Positions 46,317-54,331 of a stretch of DNA of 64,000 bases are shown here, in pieces (position 1 is the first letter of the stretch; each line of letters begins with the position of its first letter). The stretch spans positions 62,001 through 126,000 of the forward strand of contig NZ_LAZU01000031.1 of the NCBI RefSeq assembly GCF_000987955.1. The letters run 5' to 3'. The translations under genes and the position numbers were made by a program. Under the pieces are notes generated by a model, which ran no database searches, had not been told where the DNA came from, and saw only the letters and a list, made by a program, of their open reading frames with translations. This DNA comes from Paenibacillus sp. DMB20 (lineage in GTDB: Bacteria; Bacillota; Bacilli; Paenibacillales; Paenibacillaceae).

Positions 46317-47150
46317 ATGAATCCCGATGTTCGCAATATTCCATACGGCAGCCATGAAAGACAAGTGCTTGACATTTATTCGGCTTCAGCGAATGAGCCC
46401 GGTCCCGTTCTGATCTTCTTGCACGGAGGAGGTTACATAGGCGGAGACAAATCCGACATTCAAAGTTTCCCTCTTCTATCCATATGTTTAGACGCCGGGA
46501 TCACGGTCATTTCGGCGAATTACCGTTTTATTACGTCTCACCCGTTTCCTGCTCCCATGGAAGACGGAACGCGGGTGATTCAATGGGTGCGTCACCATGC
46601 GGGAGATTATGGCTGGGACCCTGCGAAAATCGCTCTCTCCGGTTCCTCCGCCGGCGCCCACATTTCGCTATGGAACGCCATGAAAGGAGATCTGTCCAAA
46701 CCGGATTCGGAGGACCCTGTGGAAAGATGCCCAAGCACGGTGTCTGCCGTCATTTCTTACGACGGTCAAGTCACAAAAGACCAGCATTTTTATAAAAAAT
46801 ACGACCTGGGAAACCGCCTGCAGCCCAATCTGCTGCTGTTCTACGGCATCGTGAGCGAGGAAGAGCTGGAGCATCCCGACATTCGGAAGCTTTCTTACGA
46901 AGCTTCGGCCATCAACTTTGTCAGTGCCGAGGCTCCGCCTGTTCTGACGATTTACGGTCTTGATTTCGGGCCCGTTCCCTTTCTGGAAGATACGCCGGTG
47001 TCCGAGATCATCCATCATCCGCTCCATGGCTCTTTCCTTAAAGAAGAGATGGCCAAATACGGCCGGACCTGCCTGCTCCGCCATGCAGGCGATCCTGTGT
47101 GCGAAGGGGAGCTGCTTCAGTTCCTACGGGAGGCGTTTCAACGGGTTTAG
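46317..47150 (+). CDS. alpha/beta hydrolase, HSL-type esterase
   Basis: A 277-residue carboxylesterase-like protein. The oxyanion motif is HGGGYIGGDKSD, the nucleophile elbow is SGSSAGAHIS (Ser about 112), and late HPLHGSF and HAGDPVCEG hold candidates for the catalytic His. A strong AAGGAGG site precedes the ATG. It is co-directional with the EEP gene and ends in a terminator. Substrate unknown; related enzymes hydrolyse small esters. Confidence 0.88.
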   Translation: MNPDVRNIPYGSHERQVLDIYSASANEPGPVLIFLHGGGYIGGDKSDIQSFPLLSICLDAGITVISANYRFITSHPFPAPMEDGTRVIQWVRHHAGDYGWDPAKIALSGSSAGAHISLWNAMKGDLSKPDSEDPVERCPSTVSAVISYDGQVTKDQHFYKKYDLGNRLQPNLLLFYGIVSEEELEHPDIRKLSYEASAINFVSAEAPPVLTIYGLDFGPVPFLEDTPVSEIIHHPLHGSFLKEEMAKYGRTCLLRHAGDPVCEGELLQFLREAFQRV

Positions 47151-47239
47151 GAGTACCGGAGAATATCCGTCACTTTACCTGACAGCCGCGCACAGACTGA
47201 ATAAAACCAATCATATGTCCATAAGGACCTTTGCGCCAA

Positions 47240-47269
47240 AGAGCCCAGGCATTGCTGCCTGGGCTTTTG
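47240..47269 (+). terminator. intrinsic terminator after esterase
   Basis: Perfect stem AGCCCAGGC / GCCTGGGCT followed by TTTT. Confidence 0.75.
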
Positions 47270-47281
47270 GGCCGGATCGCT

Positions 47282-47734
47282 TTAGCGGAAAAACGGCACT
47301 TCTTTGACGCCAACCATACGCGCATAGATGAAAAGCTGGCCTTTATGATGAATCTCGTGATCATGCATCGCGGAAAGATAGTTTCTCTTGGGTCCCTGAA
47401 GCTTCGGATGCGACGAACTGTTCTGAGCCTCCAATTCCGCGTCCGTAATCGACTCATACGCGGCCTTTGTTTTTGCGGTAAAGTTCTTTACGGCTTGGCG
47501 CACGTCTGCCATCGTCACGCATTCGGGGAAGTCCGGCTTTGCCAATGTCTCCGTCTTGACCATGGAAACAAATGCGTCGTTCCACCCTGCAACATGCAGC
47601 GCGAGTTCGCTAAGCGACATGGCATCGTCGTGCGGCTTGAAATCCATATGCTCGTCCCCAATCGACTCCAGCAATTCCTCCAGTATATGGCGATGCTGCA
47701 GCCATTCGTTCATCATCTGCCCGGCTTGACTCAA
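47282..47734 (-). CDS. DinB-family protein
   Basis: A 150-residue four-helix-bundle protein of the DinB/YfiT superfamily. The three metal histidines are recognisable: ELALHVAGWND near residue 47 and HDHEIHHKGQL near residue 125. The start is a TTG at 47734 with GGGAGG upstream; an ATG six codons later is possible. The family includes thiol- and damage-related enzymes, mostly uncharacterised. It lies 93 bases after cat on the same strand and may be co-induced with it. Confidence 0.87.
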   Translation of the reverse strand: MSQAGQMMNEWLQHRHILEELLESIGDEHMDFKPHDDAMSLSELALHVAGWNDAFVSMVKTETLAKPDFPECVTMADVRQAVKNFTAKTKAAYESITDAELEAQNSSSHPKLQGPKRNYLSAMHDHEIHHKGQLFIYARMVGVKEVPFFR

Positions 47735-47827
47735 ATGAATTCCTCCCTCTTAAAATTGAAAATCATGATTGCGTCTCTGTTATATTTTATGATAATGATT
47801 CCATTTCATCCACTTCGCATAAATACT

Positions 47828-48478
47828 TCAAGGGAGCCAATGATGGGCATGGTCGGCTAATTCCTGCAGATTCTCCATAAACCTGCCGGCATGATATCCG
47901 TCGCAAACCGCATGATGCACCTGCAAGGAAACGGGAAGCAGCGTTTTTCCATCCTGATTGAAAAACTTCCCGCCTGTAATAATGGGCAGCAAAAAGTCGT
48001 ACCCATTGTTTATGTTCAAATTAAACCCGGTAAAACCGACCCAAGGAATACTCGATATAGGAAAGGTATTTAGGGGGATGTCGTCTTTGGTAAACAGCCC
48101 CTTAACGTCGGCGTATTGCTTTAGGTCCTTCTGATAATTTTCATGAAAAACATGAAAATTATCGGAATACGCGGTCCAGATGCTTGAGAACGATTGGTCA
48201 TCACGGTGAAAAATCGTATAGCTTGGCGTCATCTGTTCCCAATACCCCAGCCTCCCCTCATCGTTAAAGCAGGTTCGGAACTCCGGATGGGCGTTTACGG
48301 CTCTGCTGACCATATAAATAAAAGCGGGGTATAGCTTGATCCCTTTGCTCCGGAGCTGTTCCATAAGTGTCGTGACGTCTATGTTTGCCGTTATGCTGAA
48401 TGTACACTTTTGGTTCAAGTAATGCTCGAAATACGGGCGTCTGGCCCACTTTTCCCGATCCATGAAATGAAACTTCAT
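47828..48478 (-). CDS. cat: chloramphenicol acetyltransferase, CatA type
   Basis: Type A CAT, 216 residues, which acetylates chloramphenicol with acetyl-CoA. Diagnostic features are the N-terminal WARRPYFEHYLNQKCTFSITANID, the YPAFIYMVSRAVNAHPEFR helix, TPSYTIFHRDDQSFSSIWT, and the active site SLQVHHAVCDGYHAGRF with catalytic His. The ATG at 48478 has a TAGGAGGC site eight bases away. That site is the 3' arm of a perfect 8-bp stem with a short leader ORF upstream, as in inducible cat genes of Gram-positives. Confidence 0.94.
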   Translation of the reverse strand: MKFHFMDREKWARRPYFEHYLNQKCTFSITANIDVTTLMEQLRSKGIKLYPAFIYMVSRAVNAHPEFRTCFNDEGRLGYWEQMTPSYTIFHRDDQSFSSIWTAYSDNFHVFHENYQKDLKQYADVKGLFTKDDIPLNTFPISSIPWVGFTGFNLNINNGYDFLLPIITGGKFFNQDGKTLLPVSLQVHHAVCDGYHAGRFMENLQELADHAHHWLP

Positions 48479-48485
48479 TTTTTGC

Positions 48486-48519
48486 GCCTCCTAAAATTTT
48501 ATTTGAATTTATAGGAGGC
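48486..48519 (-). promoter_or_regulatory. stem hiding the cat ribosome-binding site
   Basis: In the transcript GCCTCCTA (48519-48512) pairs perfectly with TAGGAGGC (48493-48486), 18-base AT-rich loop. The 3' arm contains the cat Shine-Dalgarno; the 5' arm is the end of the leader ORF. Confidence 0.75.
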
Positions 48520-48541
48520 CCGAATCCACTGATTTCACCAA
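48509..48541 (-). CDS. cat leader peptide
   Basis: AAGGAG site, eight bases, then TTG GTG AAA TCA GTG GAT ... CTC CTA TAA: a ten-codon peptide reading (M)VKSVDSGLL; initiation at the GTG gives nine codons. The start resembles the MVKTDK leader of Bacillus cat-86, where stalling near codon 6 frees the cat site. A longer in-frame ATG exists at 48568. Confidence 0.6.
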   Translation of the reverse strand: MVKSVDSGLL

Positions 48542-48662
48542 GTTCCTCACTCCTTGCTGCTTAGACATGTCCGCCAGAGTTGCCGGTCTTCATTGAGAAG
48601 GGCACATCCCCACCGATCCCGAGCGTTTTTTTCAAATTCTAGGGAAACTTAAAGTTCAATTC

Positions 48663-49074
48663 CTACCTCACCGTTCCCGCCTTCTTCATTCGTTCTTGGA
48701 GAATGGCTGGAATGATCAAATACAAAGCGTAGGCAAACGACATCCAACAAGCAAACGCAATGATTTGCGATTCGCTGAGCCGGGGGAAAACATGGTGGTG
48801 ATTGGCTAAAGAAAACGCGTCCAATATAAGCCCCACCATGGTACCCACGATTCCGAATTTCAATGCTGCGTTCCCCGATTTGTCGAATCGGAGATACAGC
48901 CGTGTAACCGCCAGCAATACAATGGCTGTTGCAGCTACGAGCACGAATATGCTCATGATAAAGGATGGCGTACCGGGATTAAATAAAAACCTGTTTTCCG
49001 AAAAGGACAAAAAACAAGGTAGCGCCAAACCATACAAGCAGCCCCCATAAAACCGTCACCCCATATCCCTTCAT
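48663..49074 (-). CDS. DUF5367-type small membrane protein (frameshifted as read)
   Basis: Membrane protein of about 136 residues with four hydrophobic segments. The start MKGYGVTVLWGLLVWFGATLFFVLFG and the FNPGTPSFIMSIFVLVA stretch resemble the DUF5367 family. Removing one base near 48994-49014 (A6 run at 49009-49014 or the T4 run at 48994-48997) joins the two parts. The ATG at 49074 overlaps the TGA of the upstream TetR gene (ATGA), so translation is coupled. It is probably the target of that regulator. Function unknown. Confidence 0.65.
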
Positions 49075-49658
49075 GTGACTTCCTCCTGATCGGTCATATG
49101 GCTTAATGATCCAAACAACAGCTCAAGCGCCTCATACATCCGATCCACAGGGAAATCCTTGATCATAAGAGCCTGCAGGGCCAAACCGTCCACAATGGCA
49201 TTCAGCAGTACTCCCCAAGTCTCCAAGGGAATCCCCTTTACGGGCGGACGGGACCAGATTCGGGTCAGGTTATCGGCCAGCGCCTTGTTTTCCTTCTGCA
49301 ATAAATCACCGATCTGCTCCCGAACCTTTTCATGATTTAATCCGGCAACCATTAACGTAAAAAAGAGCGTGTGATAAAACGATTCCCCGCTGCAGCGGCT
49401 TTTTGCCGTATCCAAAGCATGCTTCACCACGTTATCGCGGCTCCCTGACAATTCGTCCCAAGAACGTTCGCATATATCCTTTACCATGTCCAGCAATAAT
49501 TGTTCCTTCGTTCTGAAATGGTAATAAACGGTTCCTTGCGTTACACCCGCCCTGTCCGCAACGGCCCTCAGCGTAAACCTCTCAATCCCTTGATCAGCCA
49601 AACACGCTTTGGCAAATGCGATGAGATCTCCTTTCGTGATCATGTTTGGTTTTGCCAT
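49071..49658 (-). CDS. TetR/AcrR-family regulator
   Basis: A 195-residue regulator with HTH LIAFAKACLADQGIERFTLRAVADRAGVTQGTVYYHFRTKEQLLLDMV and a helical ligand domain. It is co-transcribed and translationally coupled with the small membrane protein. The ATG follows GAGGTGGGG. An imperfect palindrome TTAGT-N10-ACTAA 15 bases upstream is a candidate autoregulatory site. Confidence 0.9.
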   Translation of the reverse strand: MAKPNMITKGDLIAFAKACLADQGIERFTLRAVADRAGVTQGTVYYHFRTKEQLLLDMVKDICERSWDELSGSRDNVVKHALDTAKSRCSGESFYHTLFFTLMVAGLNHEKVREQIGDLLQKENKALADNLTRIWSRPPVKGIPLETWGVLLNAIVDGLALQALMIKDFPVDRMYEALELLFGSLSHMTDQEEVT

Positions 49659-49672
49659 TTCCCCACCTCGAC

Positions 49673-49692
49673 TTAGTTATTCAACCGACTAA
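49673..49692 (-). promoter_or_regulatory. candidate operator upstream of TetR gene
   Basis: Inverted repeat TTAGT-N10-ACTAA directly upstream of the TetR gene, about 15 bases from its start codon; a TTTACA box lies 12 to 17 bases further upstream. Confidence 0.4.
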
Positions 49693-49857
49693 CTTTGTTG
49701 ATGTAAATATTACCATTAGGACTTGATGAAATCAACGTTTATATTTCAAATCCCGAAACAAACCTACTCTCATACTCAGCCAGGCTTGCTTCGGGACCTA
49801 TACATTATTTTCCAGACACCTTTAAGAGCTTACATAATATTCGTACAGGCTGGGGTA

Positions 49858-51749
49858 CTAGGGATTCACCTGCTCATAAAGCTCTTCCCACCGTTTTTCA
49901 AGCTCCTCCTTTTCCGCATATAATTGCTGCAAACGCTCCAGTTCCTGAATCTCTTCCAGCTTTTTCTCCAGCTCCGAAATCCTCTGCTCGATGACATCCA
50001 ACTCCTGCTCCAGCCTGTCTTGGCTGAACCGCTTAGGCTTCTCTTTTTCCATTTCCCTTGACGGTGGCGCCATTTTGGTTTGACTAGTTGTTCCCGGCTG
50101 CCGCTCCGTTCTGCCCTGCTTTAGCTCAGCCATTTTTTCCTTGGCCCAATTGTAGTTGCCGTCAAAACGATGAATTTCCCGCGATTCAATCCAATAAATC
50201 TTTTCAAACAGCTTGTTGAGAAAATAACGGTCGTGCGAAACGGCCACAATCGTTCCGTTATAATCTTCAAGCGTATCTTCCAGAACCTCCCGGGATTCGA
50301 TGTCCAGATGGTTCGTCGGCTCATCCAGTATGAGCAGGTTGATGTCTTGGTACATCAGCTGGGCCAAACGAAGCCGCATTTTTTCGCCCCCGCTGAGCTG
50401 GGAAACTTTTCGGAAGACCATGGGACCGTAAAATAAGAATTTCGCAAGAATTTGTCTCGCTTCGCCCTCCGCTGCCGGTACCTCGTTGCGAAATGCCTCA
50501 AGCACGGTCTCATTGTCCGTTTCGGAAAAAATATGCTGGGACAAATATCCGATTTTCACGCCGCTCCCCAGTTTTATCCCGCCTTCATCCGGATTCATCT
50601 GCTGAATGATTAATTGGATTAACGTGGACTTCCCGGTTCCATTCTCGCCCACGATAGCTACCCGCTGTTGATAGGTCACATGCATGTTGACGTTTTTGAA
50701 TAACAGCTGCTCTCCAAAGCGCTTGGATACCCCCTGAAGCTGAACCACGTCCTTCCCGCTGCGGTGGGAAGCTTCCATCTCAAGATTCATTTTCCTGCGG
50801 TTCAGAACGGGGCGATCCAGCTTTTCCATTCTCTCCAAGGCTCTTTCCATATTTCTTGCTCTTTTGTGGAGGCCTTCATTAGGCGGATTGGCCCGGTTGG
50901 CCCATTCCCGAAGCCGCTTAATGGCCTCCTTCATTTTTTTTGATCTTCTTTTGCTGCTCTTCATAAGCCTGGAACTCCCTCAGCAGCCGCTCTTCTTTTT
51001 CCTTCGCGTAACCTGAAAAGTTCGTGTGGTAACACTCGATCTCCCCGTCCTCCAGGTCCAAAATCTTATTTGCGACCTCATCGAGAAAATAACGGTCATG
51101 GGAAACGACAACGACCGTTCCGTTATAATCCCGCAAAAATCCGCCCAACCATTCCACCGCCATTAAATCCAGATGATTCGTCGGTTCGTCAAGCAGCAGA
51201 AAATCCGGATGCTTCAGGAGGATGAGCGCCAGCCCGACCTTTGTTTTTTCGCCGCCGCTCAAAGCGGAAAACGGCTTATCCTGAAGATCGTTCATGTTCA
51301 GGCCGTGAACGACTTTTTTCGATATTGGCCTCGATTTCATATCCGCCTTTTACCGTGAACAAATCCAGAGTATCCCCGTATTCGTTCATTAAGGCCTCCA
51401 GCTTTCCCTGGTCCGTTTCCCTGCTCATTTCCGCCTCAAGCCGCTTCATCTTATCCTCCATCTGCAGAAGCTCCGAGAACGCCGTTCTCAATACATCCCT
51501 GACGGTTGAGCGGTTCTGCAGGTCCGGAATTTGGGCAAGATAACCGATCTGCGATCCCTTTTTCCAATGGATTTGCCCGGCATCGGGCGGCTCCTCGCCT
51601 GCCAGAAGCCGAAACAGCGTGGTCTTTCCGCTTCCGTTCCGGCCCACCAGACCAACCCGGTCCCTTTCCTTGATTTCAAACGAAATATTCTCAAAAATGG
51701 AGCTGCCCCCATACATCTTGGTTACTTGATGAACACTGCAAGCGATCAT
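49858..51749 (-). CDS. ABC-F ATPase, antibiotic-resistance (ribosome protection) type (two frameshifts as read)
   Basis: Cytoplasmic twin-ATPase protein without membrane domains, about 628 residues. ABC1: Walker A GRNGSGKTT, signature LSGGEKTK, LLLDEPTNHLD. Then the interdomain linker with charged helices (KIKKMKEAIKRLREWANRANPPNEGLHKRARNMERALER). ABC2: GENGTGKST, LSGGEKMR, LILDEPTNHLD. C-terminal coiled coil ELEKKLEEIQELERLQQLYAEKEELEKRWEELYEQ. Breaks are one extra base at the T6 run 51314-51319 and one at the T8 run 50934-50941. The elaborate leader upstream argues for an antibiotic-induced ribosome-protection factor over a housekeeping ABC-F. Confidence 0.88.
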
Positions 51750-51777
51750 GTGTTTATTCCTCCTTTTGATTTAAACG

Positions 51778-51814
51778 CAAAAAAGCCATGGAGAATACAG
51801 CACTCCCCATGGCT
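51778..51814 (-). terminator. second attenuator-type terminator before the ABC-F gene
   Basis: Stem AGCCATGGGGA / TCTCCATGGCT (one G-U pair) followed by T6, 29 bases upstream of the ABC-F ATG. Confidence 0.75.
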
Positions 51815-51918
51815 GGCGGACACAAGCAGAATCGTTTCCTTCGTCCTTCTCAAAGGGCGATGGAATTTCTGCGAGAAGCATAAGCGAAGCATGATGGAAC
51901 TTTATGCTTAGCCTATAC

Positions 51919-51946
51919 AAAAAAAGGAGAGCATGAAAAGCTCCCC
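51919..51946 (-). terminator. first attenuator-type terminator in the ABC-F leader
   Basis: Stem GGGGAGC / GCTCTCC (one G-U pair) followed by T7 on the minus strand. It lies between the leader ORF and the ABC-F gene. Confidence 0.75.
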
Positions 51947-51966
51947 TTCAACCGTCCGTATTTAAT

Positions 51967-52133
51967 GTGGGTTTAGAGATGTTTTCACCGTTTTAGACTT
52001 GCTATGAGGTTGTTAAAAAAGGACATACGTATCCCGTTAACAACCGCAACGGCAAATTTCGCACGGCAAAAGTATAAAAAATTCAGTCCAATAACCGCGC
52101 GCTAAAACAGAATGATTAAACATCTCTCCCCAC
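51967..52133 (-). promoter_or_regulatory. ABC-F leader RNA with nested stems
   Basis: Two nested inverted repeats. The outer one pairs the leader ORF ribosome-binding/start region (52133-52118) with 51984-51967: AGAGATGTTT with AAACATCTCT plus GTGGG with CCCAC. The inner one is a perfect 9-bp stem GGTTGTTAA (52045-52037) / TTAACAACC (52016-52008) whose first arm contains the leader stop codon. Confidence 0.6.
52037..52123 (-). CDS. 28-residue leader peptide of the ABC-F gene
   Basis: ATG at 52123 nine bases after GGAGGTGGGG, 28 codons: starts MFNHSVLARGYW, ends LLPCEICRCGC, TAA at 52039-52037. A hydrophobic middle and Cys-rich end suit a stalling leader. The stop codon lies in a perfect stem and terminators follow, the layout of ribosome-mediated attenuators of ABC-F genes. 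Confidence 0.65.
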   Translation of the reverse strand: MFNHSVLARGYWTEFFILLPCEICRCGC

Positions 52134-52159
52134 CTCCGTTTCTTAACATAGTTGATACC

Positions 52160-52188
52160 ATTTTATTCGTTATCGCATGATTTTTCAA
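52160..52188 (-). promoter_or_regulatory. promoter of the ABC-F leader
   Basis: Minus-strand -35 TTGAAA (52188-52183), 17-base spacer, -10 TAAAAT (52165-52160), placing the RNA start about 30 bases before the leader ATG. Confidence 0.65.
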
Positions 52189-52362
52189 GTTTTTGGATGG
52201 ATTCGATGCCCAAATATCGCTATCATTAGAGAATAAAGGTTCATGGAATCGTCAAATCTTGAGTTTCTGTCTTGTTTACCTTGACGGGTTGGGGGCTGAC
52301 GGGAGGCGCGAAAGGCGAAAGACTATCGGCAAGACTTCAAATGAAAAGAACGGAGCTGAGTC

Positions 52363-53457
52363 ATGATGAACTTAACGACAAAGTTATGCGAAACGCTGAG
52401 CATCGCGTATCCGATCGTGCAAGCCGGCATGGCCGGAGGAGCGACCACCGTGGATTTGGTGGCGGGCGTATCCGGGGCCGGGGCCCTGGGAACGCTGGGT
52501 GCCGCTTATATGGTGCCGGACGATATCCGGACCGCGATTCGGCATATTCGCAAGCAAACCGATAAGCCGTTTGCGGTGAATCTGTTCGCGGCCGACATGA
52601 CGGACGACGCGACACGCATCGGCGAAGTGAATGAAGTGCTGCGCGGCATGCGTTCCCGGTTCGGACTTGGTGAGCCTGCCTCCGAGGTTCATACTCCGGA
52701 CCGGTTCGAGCAGCAGATTCAGGTGCTGTTTGACGAGGAGGTTCCCGTCATCAGCACCGCATTCGGCATTCTCCCCGCCCCGTTTATGGAAAAAGCGAAA
52801 CGCCGGGGCATCCGGGTCACGACGATGGTGACGACCGTCCGCGAAGCGATCGAGGCAGAGCAGGCAGGCAGCGACGTTATTGTGGCCCAGGGCAGCGACG
52901 CCGGGGGACACCGCGGCACGTTTGACGTCGGGCTACACCCGAACGGCGCCAATATCGGAACGTTCTCCCTCGTTCCGCAAATCACGGACCAGGTTCGGGT
53001 CCCGGTTGTGGCGGCCGGCGGGGTGATGGACGGACGCGGCCTGGTCGCGGCCTTGGCCCTTGGGGCAAGCGGCGTTCAGCTCGGGACAAGGTTCCTGACC
53101 GCCGCCGAGTCGGGAGCACATCCTGCTTACAAGCGGGCCCTGTTGGACAGTACCGAAGAGAGCACCGTCATTACACGTGCATTCTCGGGCCGTCCGGCGC
53201 GGGGAATCCGTAACGCGTTTATCCGGACATTCGAAGAAAGCGGAGTTGAACCGCTGCCGTTTCCGACGCAAAATTCGGCAACGAATGAGATCCGCAAGGC
53301 TGCGGCGGCCATGAATAAGGTGGACTATATGTCCTTATGGGCCGGTCAGGCCACTCGCCTGTTGACCGATGGGGACACCGCCTCCGCCATCGTGCAAGGG
53401 CTGATGGATGAGGCAAGCCGGCTGCTGGGCCGCCTTCAAGGATTGAGCCGGGAATAA
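52363..53457 (+). CDS. nitronate monooxygenase
   Basis: FMN-dependent TIM-barrel oxygenase of the NMO (2-nitropropane dioxygenase) family, 364 residues, class II bacterial type. Marks are PIVQAGMAGGATTVDLVAGVSGAGALGTLGAAY at the N-terminus, the GSDAGGHRGTFD loop with the catalytic His, PVVAAGGVMDGRGLVAALALGASGVQLGTRFL (FMN phosphate) and SLWAGQATRLL. It detoxifies propionate-3-nitronate and similar compounds. The first ATG is used; the site GGAG is nine bases away. It is monocistronic. Confidence 0.93.
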   Translation: MMNLTTKLCETLSIAYPIVQAGMAGGATTVDLVAGVSGAGALGTLGAAYMVPDDIRTAIRHIRKQTDKPFAVNLFAADMTDDATRIGEVNEVLRGMRSRFGLGEPASEVHTPDRFEQQIQVLFDEEVPVISTAFGILPAPFMEKAKRRGIRVTTMVTTVREAIEAEQAGSDVIVAQGSDAGGHRGTFDVGLHPNGANIGTFSLVPQITDQVRVPVVAAGGVMDGRGLVAALALGASGVQLGTRFLTAAESGAHPAYKRALLDSTEESTVITRAFSGRPARGIRNAFIRTFEESGVEPLPFPTQNSATNEIRKAAAAMNKVDYMSLWAGQATRLLTDGDTASAIVQGLMDEASRLLGRLQGLSRE

Positions 53458-53555
53458 TCTTAATAGGGGCGGAATCAACGGTGTATTCGAATATGCCGAA
53501 GTCTTGGCCTTTAGGCATAATCAAATTCATCCGGAGGAAATGGAAGCGACGAGTC

Positions 53556-53596
53556 AAAAAAAAAGAAAAAGCAGGAGCGCGGTTCCTGCTTTTTCT
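53556..53596. terminator. bidirectional terminator between NMO and modB
   Basis: Stem AGCAGGA / TCCTGCT with T-rich tails on both strands. Confidence 0.75.
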
Positions 53597-53638
53597 CGGC
53601 TTGAGACAAACTTTTTGAGTGCTATCCAAAAAATCACC

Positions 53639-54331
53639 TTAAGGGGTGGTTTTATCCACTGTTTTTCGCCCCACCAGCAGGAGCATGAAGAAGGAGATGA
53701 TAATCATCATACATGTCCAAGCCCATGCCATCGGAGCGTTGCCCGCATCCACCGCAATATAAATCGCAGTCGGTATGGTTTGCGTTTTCCCCGGGATATT
53801 TCCGGCAATCATCAAGGTTGCCCCGAATTCGCCAAGGCTGCGGGCGAAGCCGAGTACATAGGCAGTTATGAACGATGGAAAAGTTAGAGGAAATGTGATA
53901 TACCGAAACACTTGCCATTCGCTTGCTCCGATTGAACGGCCCGCATCCTCCAATTCCCGGTCAACGGATCCAAATCCCGCCTTCATCGTCTGATAGACGA
54001 GAGGAAAGGCTACGACGACCGATGCGATAACGGCAGCCGACCACGAAAACACGATCGGCGCGTTGAATAAAGACTCGATAAATCGTCCAAACGAACTTTT
54101 TCGGCCAAGCAGTACCAAGAGCAAAAAACCAACGACCGTCGGAGGAAGTACAAGAGGCAGCATAAACACCGTTTCAACGAACGTTTTCCCTCTAAACGAC
54201 CCCAGACGCGACATCCACCAAGCGGCAATCAGACCCAAGATAACAACCAATACGCTCGATAATAACGCGACTTGCAAAGATAGCTTGACAGGGGGCCAAA
54301 ACTCATCCCAATGGATATTTGTCATCATCAC
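53639..54331 (-). CDS. modB: molybdate ABC transporter permease
   Basis: ModB-type permease, 230 residues with five to six membrane segments. Marks are MLPLVLPPTVVGFLLLVLLG, the EAA-type loop ELEDAGRSIGASEWQVFRYITFPL and ARSLGEFGATLMIAGN. The start overlaps the modA stop by four bases, so translation is coupled. The first codon is GTG followed by two ATGs; either could be used. No modC ATPase gene follows in the window. Confidence 0.92.
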   Translation of the reverse strand: MMMTNIHWDEFWPPVKLSLQVALLSSVLVVILGLIAAWWMSRLGSFRGKTFVETVFMLPLVLPPTVVGFLLLVLLGRKSSFGRFIESLFNAPIVFSWSAAVIASVVVAFPLVYQTMKAGFGSVDRELEDAGRSIGASEWQVFRYITFPLTFPSFITAYVLGFARSLGEFGATLMIAGNIPGKTQTIPTAIYIAVDAGNAPMAWAWTCMMIIISFFMLLLVGRKTVDKTTP

